64,000 nt of DNA from Azadirachta indica. Its lineage: Eukaryota; Streptophyta; Magnoliopsida; Sapindales; Meliaceae. The DNA lies in assembly GCA_022749755.1 (NCBI GenBank), contig CM040451.1:9499871-9563870 (forward strand), in the 5' to 3' direction. The position numbers and the translations under genes were made by a program. Shown here piece by piece: positions 59,203 to 64,000 of this stretch. Each line of letters starts with the position of its first letter. The stretch's first letter is position 1. The notes under the pieces were generated by a model. That model worked only from the letters and a program-made list of their open reading frames with translations. It did no database searches and was not told where the DNA came from.

Positions 59203-60919
59203 GCGAGTCTTCCAAAATTTGTCTTAATTTTTTCTTCTTGCGCTCCCTCTTTTTCCTATACTGAGGAGGAAAACTTCCAAAAAGCTACCACCAGGTTCTT
59301 TCGGGTTACCCATTTTAGGTCAAAGCCTCAGCTTTCTACATGGCATGCGCACCAACACAGCAGAACATTGGCTTCAAGAGAGAATAAGAAAATATGGCCC
59401 CATTTCAAAACTGAACCTTCTAGGGTCCCCAACAGCATTTCTCCATGGACAGGCAGCAAACAAGTTTGCTTATACTTGTGGTGGAAACAAACTTGCCAAT
59501 CAGCAGCCCGCATCTATCAGAAGAGTTTGTGGTGAAAGAAATATAATGGAGTTGGGTGGAGATGATCACAAGCGTGTGAGAGGAGCGCTTGTATCATTCT
59601 TAAAGCCTGAAGTACTCAAGCAATATGTTGGAAAGATGGATGAAGAGGTCAGGAAACATCTGGAGATGCACTGGAAGGTAAAGAAAAGGTCCAGGTATGT
59701 CAAAATCATATGTATATTCACTTCTTTTGTACAATATGTTGCCATCAGATTTATTTTGTTTTTGTTAACAACATACGCATTGCCACTGATGAAGATCATC
59801 ACCTTTAGCATTTTGAGCTCACTTATATTCGGAATTGAACAACAAGAGAGAAGAGATGCACTTCCAACACTATTCCAACAAATGACAGATGGGGTCGTAT
59901 CAATACCAATAAACTACCCTTTCACACGATTCAATCGTAGCATCAATGCAGGCAGAAAGGTTAGAACCATGATAAAGGATCTTATACGTGAAAAACGGGC
60001 AGCATTAGAACAACATACTGCTTTTCCTAATCAGGATCTCATTAGTTGCTTACTCAGTATCCGAAACGAGGACAATTCGGTATTATTATTTGATGATGAA
60101 GTTATAGACAACGCTATCCTTGTTATGATTGCAGGACACGACACAACTTCCGTCCTACTCACATTCTTGATTAGGCTTCTTGCAAATGATGCATCTATTT
60201 ATGCCTCCGTTCTTCATGGTATTCATATAAAATTAAAAAAAAAAAAAACTCAAGACATGATTTATTAGATTTAGAGTATATAATAAACTAACTATTTACT
60301 TGTGATTTTGTAAAACAAGGTGAGATAGCTAAGAGCAAGGCTGTAGGGGAGCTACTCACTTGCGAAGACCTAGTCAAAATGAAGTATACTTGGAGAGCAG
60401 CGGCAGAGATTCTAAGAATGACTCCTCCAGTATTTTGTTCTTTCAGGAAAGTCCTTAAAGATTTTGAATATGAAGGATATACAATTCCCGAAGGATGGCA
60501 AGCACGTTCATAACTCATACGAGACTCCATACTATTCCTTGCCTCTACTTCCATCAATGAAATATTACTAATCTGTTATTTGATTGGCTGGGATCTTTAG
60601 GTGATGTGGGCAGCATGCATGACACACATGGCTGAGCAGATTTGCCCTGAGCCATCAATGTTTGATCCAACACGATTTGAGAAACAAGCAACAGCAGCAG
60701 CACCCTTTAGTCTTGTGGCATTCGGAGGAGGACCTAGGATGTGTCCTGGAAATGAATTTGCCAGAATTGAAACGCTGCTCACAGTTCATCACCTGGTAAC
60801 TCAGTTTACATGGAAGCTTTGTAGAATAGGCAGTTCTTTCTCCGGGGATCCAATGCCAGTTTCAAGGAAGGACTACCAATTGAAATCAAGCCAGAGACCA
60901 GTGTTGCTACTGCCAATTA
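59203..60919 (+). pseudogene. P450 CYP716-like copy H, decayed D-type
   Basis: Aligned base by base with D and G, several lesions are visible. The start ATG is GCG at 59203. An inserted A about 24 bases later shifts the anchor out of frame. One base is missing in AATGGT near 59677. The intron 1 acceptor is AC instead of AG (near 59776). The intron 2 acceptor is AA (60312-60313). The intron 3 donor is GC in poor context (60502). One base is lost near the C-terminus (CCAGTTTCAAGG). A 307-aa frame (59345-60268) spans exon 1, intron 1 and exon 2 by chance. AGHDTT and the haem loop remain readable. The lesions are too many for a working gene. Confidence 0.88.
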
Positions 60920-61008
60920 ACTGAACCGCAGAAGTCATAAGAGCTACTAAATTACCTTCTTTAATAACCCAATAATTTCAAGGATTATTGTAATTTCCAT
61001 CTTACTAA

Positions 61009-61655
61009 GGGTCCGTTTGACAAATACTTATAAGTGCTAGGATACTTAGTGTTTATATTTTTAAACATTTTTTAACGGCTTTTAAAAAAACACTTAACCA
61101 GTAAACATTATATATAATATAGTTATATTTTTAAGAAAAATAAATATTCTAAAAAAAAATAATAAATATATTAAAAAATAATATTTAATAATAATAATAA
61201 TATTTTTATTTTATAAATATCTAAAAAAAAATAATTATTATTCATTGTCATTTTACCATTAGAAAAATTTTGTAAATAAATTTGTTATAAAAAAATTTCA
61301 ATAATTAAAAAAATAAAATAATTAACTAACTAAAAAAAAATTATAATAAAATAGGATAAATATTAAAAATTTTAAAGTTAGTTAGGGACAAGTTGAAAAT
61401 GATAAAATTTTCATTAAATTTGGGTGAAATTTTCAAAATTTATTATGGGTTTTTTGAAATTACAATATTTTTATTAAAATTGAGGTACTAACCATTTACG
61501 TACTCAAGTCAATAATTTTATAAAATACTTCGTTACTTGCTAATTCAAAAATGACTTTAAATAATAATTTCATTGAAATAAGTATTTTTTTATTAATTTG
61601 TCAAATATATTAATAAGTATTTTTAAAATGTTAATTAGCGCTGCCAAATGAATCC
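61009..61655. mobile_element. Tourist/PIF-Harbinger-like MITE
   Basis: The ends GGGTCCGTTTGAC and (reverse complement of the right end) GGATTCATTTGGC are imperfect inverted repeats of the Tourist type. The flanks are TAA at 61006-61008 and 61656-61658, the expected 3-bp target duplication. The sequence before (AAGGATTATTGTAATTTCC) and after (TATTGCTTGAAGTTTAAATC) is contiguous in the 3' flanks of copies D (about 51470) and G (about 56390), which preserve the empty site. It has no coding capacity and is internally very AT-rich. Confidence 0.8.
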
Positions 61656-62089
61656 TAATATTGCTTGAAGTTTAAATCATAAATCATTAATTAACAAAAG
61701 CAAAATCAAAATTTAAAATTAGAAACAAAATAAACAAGCAAGATTCTTCAGCTCCCCAAATCTTTAACTTAATTGAAGAATTGTTTTATCCATAATATTA
61801 TTAGAATCATTTACATCTTTTCTCAAAATATTTTATTAAACTATTACAATTTGAATATTTTTAATTGAAATTTTTATAATTTTAATATTACATAATTTAA
61901 GAGATATTTTATCTTCACCCGTAAAAGAGAATTTACTTATATTTAAATATAATAAACTTTACGTGTAGTGAGTATCATTTCTCATAATTGATAAATAAGT
62001 CTTACTGGCTGAAACCAGTGAGACTCAAAGGTTGGACTTCAATTTATTAATACTATTTTCAGTCAAATTATAAGTGCCACTTGTCACGT

Positions 62090-62440
62090 GTCACCAATTC
62101 GAAAGCGGAACCGCCGAAAGCACAAGAGCATGAAAGCGCGCTCCTCGCAGAAAAAGCGAGCTGAAGTTCCGGACTCGCCTACCCTCTCGACGGAGAGCGT
62201 ACATTCACAGATGAACAGTATCAGAGTGAACAGTAACCCGTAAGCAGAAAAGGGATTTTGAGAAGCATTAGAGGGTGAGCGGAGTAAGATGGGAGTGTGC
62301 CTGACTTCCTACCATGACGACCGAAGCTAAGCATGTCAGCGACTTTTGCAAGCAGCCACCTCAAGCTTCATTTGGGCTAGGCAATCAAGCACAAGAGATG
62401 AGCAAGCTGGATAGCACATGGGATAGTTTAGTAGTTAAGC
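62090..62440. other. GC-richer island, possible retroelement fragment
   Basis: About 350 bp of balanced base composition stand out from AT-rich surroundings. It contains CACGTG near 62093 and the phrases GATGAACAGTATC and GTGAACAGTAACCC, resembling repeated motifs in some plant LTR elements. No frame, tRNA or rRNA match was recognised. Identity is uncertain. Confidence 0.35.
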
Positions 62441-63990
62441 TTGGCTTCCTTAAAATTGTGATCCAATAGGCCCAAATTAAAGATAGTGGTCGTAGGTAAA
62501 ATATTTGTTTATTTTCATATAAATTATGTAAATGTATTTATCTTAACTATTGAAAGCGCTTGTGTAAATTGAATGATGACCATCCATTTGTAAATATATA
62601 TTGTATAGTATTGTGTAATGAAAAAAAAAGACTCATTTTCTCTTCCAATTGTCTCTCACGTTTGCTTCTTCTTCTTCTCCATTTTTGCTCCCAATTTAAT
62701 CACCGAATTAACACATCTCACGATCATTTCTTGCACCCACCTAAATACAAATCGATCTTATGTTAAAAACAACTTAGTTGGGCAATACACATCAACTTAT
62801 TTAAGTGCCTCACATAGTCAAAATTCCGCTTCAATTTCTAACACGTGACACATTGCCACAAGCTTGTTGTCTTTTAAGACTGAATGGACTTCTAATGGAA
62901 TAAATAAATTTGTCTTTACTATTCCATCTTTTAAGAATTCTTTTTTACATTTAATTTGATAAATTTATCAATTAGACAATTACATTATTTTAAAATTATT
63001 AAAATTATATTTAATTAATAATTAATATATTATTTAAAAGAAGTAAATTAAGATAATATTTTATAAGGCTATTTTTAACCGACTGCTCTAATTTTATTAT
63101 TAGTTCTATTAATTAAAGAGAGATAAAAATATTATCTATTAATTATATTTAATTAATAATTAATTTATTTTATATAAATAGTATAATGGTAAGTGACATG
63201 TAAATTATATCATTTTGTACTACAATATAATATTCTAATAATTATTGTATGACCTTATTGTAGTGTAACATTCTACTAATTGTATTAATTTTATGCATTA
63301 TAATGTAGTTGATTGATACAAATTATATTTTTTTGTACTACAGTATAACATATTAACATTTTGATAATTGTTATAAAATACAAGATAAAAATAAAGTTAG
63401 AATAGCCAGTTAAAAATATCTTTATTTTATAAAGACAGTATTATCCTCAATTATTTGTCAAGGTATATTTACGGATTTTAGGATATTTAATGTGATTTAT
63501 CAAAATTTTTAAAGAAAATTACAAATTTAGAAATAATGTTATATTTATTTTAACTATTTAAAATTATTACTTGTTTGTTTGATAACGGATTATTCAATCT
63601 CATTTTTATATTTTTATATAATTTAGTTTAAAAAGATCTGTTAAAAACAGAGCCCCCTTTCATAACAATTATATTATTGAAAAAAACCGACCACACCATA
63701 TCGCAGCCAAAGCGCACTTGATTTGGGCGTGAAAACCACTCGCTATCTCATTGGTTTAATGTGTGTCATTCCAGAAACTACATAGAAAAAATGCACACAC
63801 AAATACATATAGAAAGAGCTGCATCATGTTTTGTGCTTTGCCTCAAATCAAGTCTCTGCCGATCGTCCTTACAATCAAACCTTCTTTTAGCTTCTTTTAG
63901 CAAATTCTTATCTAGAAATCTTTAAATTTCTTAATTGAAAACAAATAAGGGCATCTGGGTTTTCTGTAAATTCAGAAGAAATTAGAGGGA
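62441..63990. other. AT-rich intergenic DNA
   Basis: Apart from the MITE at 63067-63422, nothing was recognised. Open frames at 62560-62848 lie in T-rich sequence with no conserved features. The last 300 bp probably form the promoter and leader of a gene beginning at the window edge. Confidence 0.4.
63067..63422. mobile_element. Mutator-like MITE (356 bp)
   Basis: The left end reads GGCTATTTTTAACCGACTGC and the right end, reverse complemented, AAGATATTTTTAACTGGCTA. Inverted similarity extends about 30 bp, through TCTAAYTTTATT. The identical 10-mer TATTTTATAA flanks both sides (63057-63066 and 63423-63432). A 10-bp target duplication suggests the Mutator superfamily. Internally, a TTTTGTACTACARTATAA motif occurs twice in direct orientation. 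Confidence 0.75.
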
Positions 63991-63991
63991 A

Positions 63992-64000
63992 ATGGCTCAA
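63992..64000 (+). CDS. Possible gene start at window edge (partial)
   Basis: The window ends with ATGGCTCAA in an excellent plant start context (AGGGAAATGGCTC), after about 200 bases of leader-like sequence with no in-frame ATG close by. Only Met-Ala-Gln are visible, so no identity can be given. Confidence 0.35.

Larger units (their letters stand above)
44440..61735. repeat. Tandem duplication units of the P450 array
   Basis: The same order (spacer edge, B-type P450, D-type P450, 3' flank) occurs three times, starting at about 44440, 51815 and 56538. Unit 1 holds B, C and D and is enlarged by the solo LTR and by the extra 5' half of copy C. Unit 2 holds E and G; unit 3 holds F and H. Units 2 and 3 are about 4.7 kb each. 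Copy A lies outside the left edge. The 3' flank after H is interrupted by a MITE at 61009-61655. Confidence 0.8.

Noticed and set aside
59345..60268. 307-aa P450-like frame as a real gene
   Set aside because: It crosses a former intron and a frameshift, lacks the anchor and haem region, and belongs to pseudogene H.
62270..62420. Possible 5S rRNA or tRNA in the GC-rich block
   Set aside because: A faint resemblance (CTAAGCATG) does not extend to the conserved internal promoter or the ends, and no cloverleaf was found.
62560..62848. Overlapping small frames in T-rich DNA
   Set aside because: No conserved residues, splice context or promoter could be seen.

Overview
This window is nuclear DNA from a flowering plant, almost certainly a eudicot. 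The evidence is AT-rich intergenic DNA, intron-split genes with GT/GC-AG borders and 5'UTR introns, a chloroplast-targeted SufB, a class V-type small heat shock protein, a plant ASPM and a CYP716-like P450 family. A woody eudicot such as a Sapindales/Citrus relative would fit, but the sequence alone does not prove it.

Layout. 1-1.65 kb: a diverged direct duplication without a gene. 1.65-2.1 kb (-): a small basic protein gene with a TATA box. 2.2-6.5 kb: AT-rich intergenic DNA. 6.5-9.8 kb (-): chloroplast SufB. 11-15.9 kb (+): an AT-hook protein with internal 20-aa and 30-aa tandem repeats. 16.7-18.8 kb (+): Mediator subunit MED21. 19.5-23.8 kb (-): a three-RRM protein of the RBP45/47 type, with one GC-AG intron. 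24-27.2 kb: intergenic DNA holding two inverted-repeat transposons. 27.3-29.7 kb (+): a MYND zinc-finger protein. 31.1-31.7 kb (+): a small heat shock protein. 33.15-41.76 kb (-): a 20-exon ASPM gene whose reconstructed exons sum exactly to 1372 codons plus stop. These are single-copy housekeeping-type genes with no visible functional linkage.

42.6-61 kb (+) is the accessory part: a tandem array of eight cytochrome P450 loci (CYP85 clan, CYP716-like; this family is known mainly for triterpenoid oxidation). Called A to H here in the order A, B, C, D, E, G, F, H, only copy A is intact. D and G are full-length apart from one CAA-to-TAA stop each. C has one stop and looks chimeric. B is cut off in its third exon. 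E, F and H are decayed. The array grew by duplication of a two-gene unit (one 'B-type' plus one 'D-type' gene plus spacer), seen three times near 44.4, 51.8 and 56.5 kb. Two transposon insertions inside it, a 1.19-kb solo LTR and a Tourist-like MITE, can be delimited to the base because paralogous spacers preserve the empty sites.

61-64 kb: AT-rich DNA with a Mutator-like MITE, an isolated GC-richer block, and a probable gene start in the last nine bases. No tRNA, rRNA or CRISPR array was seen. Exon coordinates were derived by hand from splice signals, reading frame and family knowledge; all frame sums given were checked.
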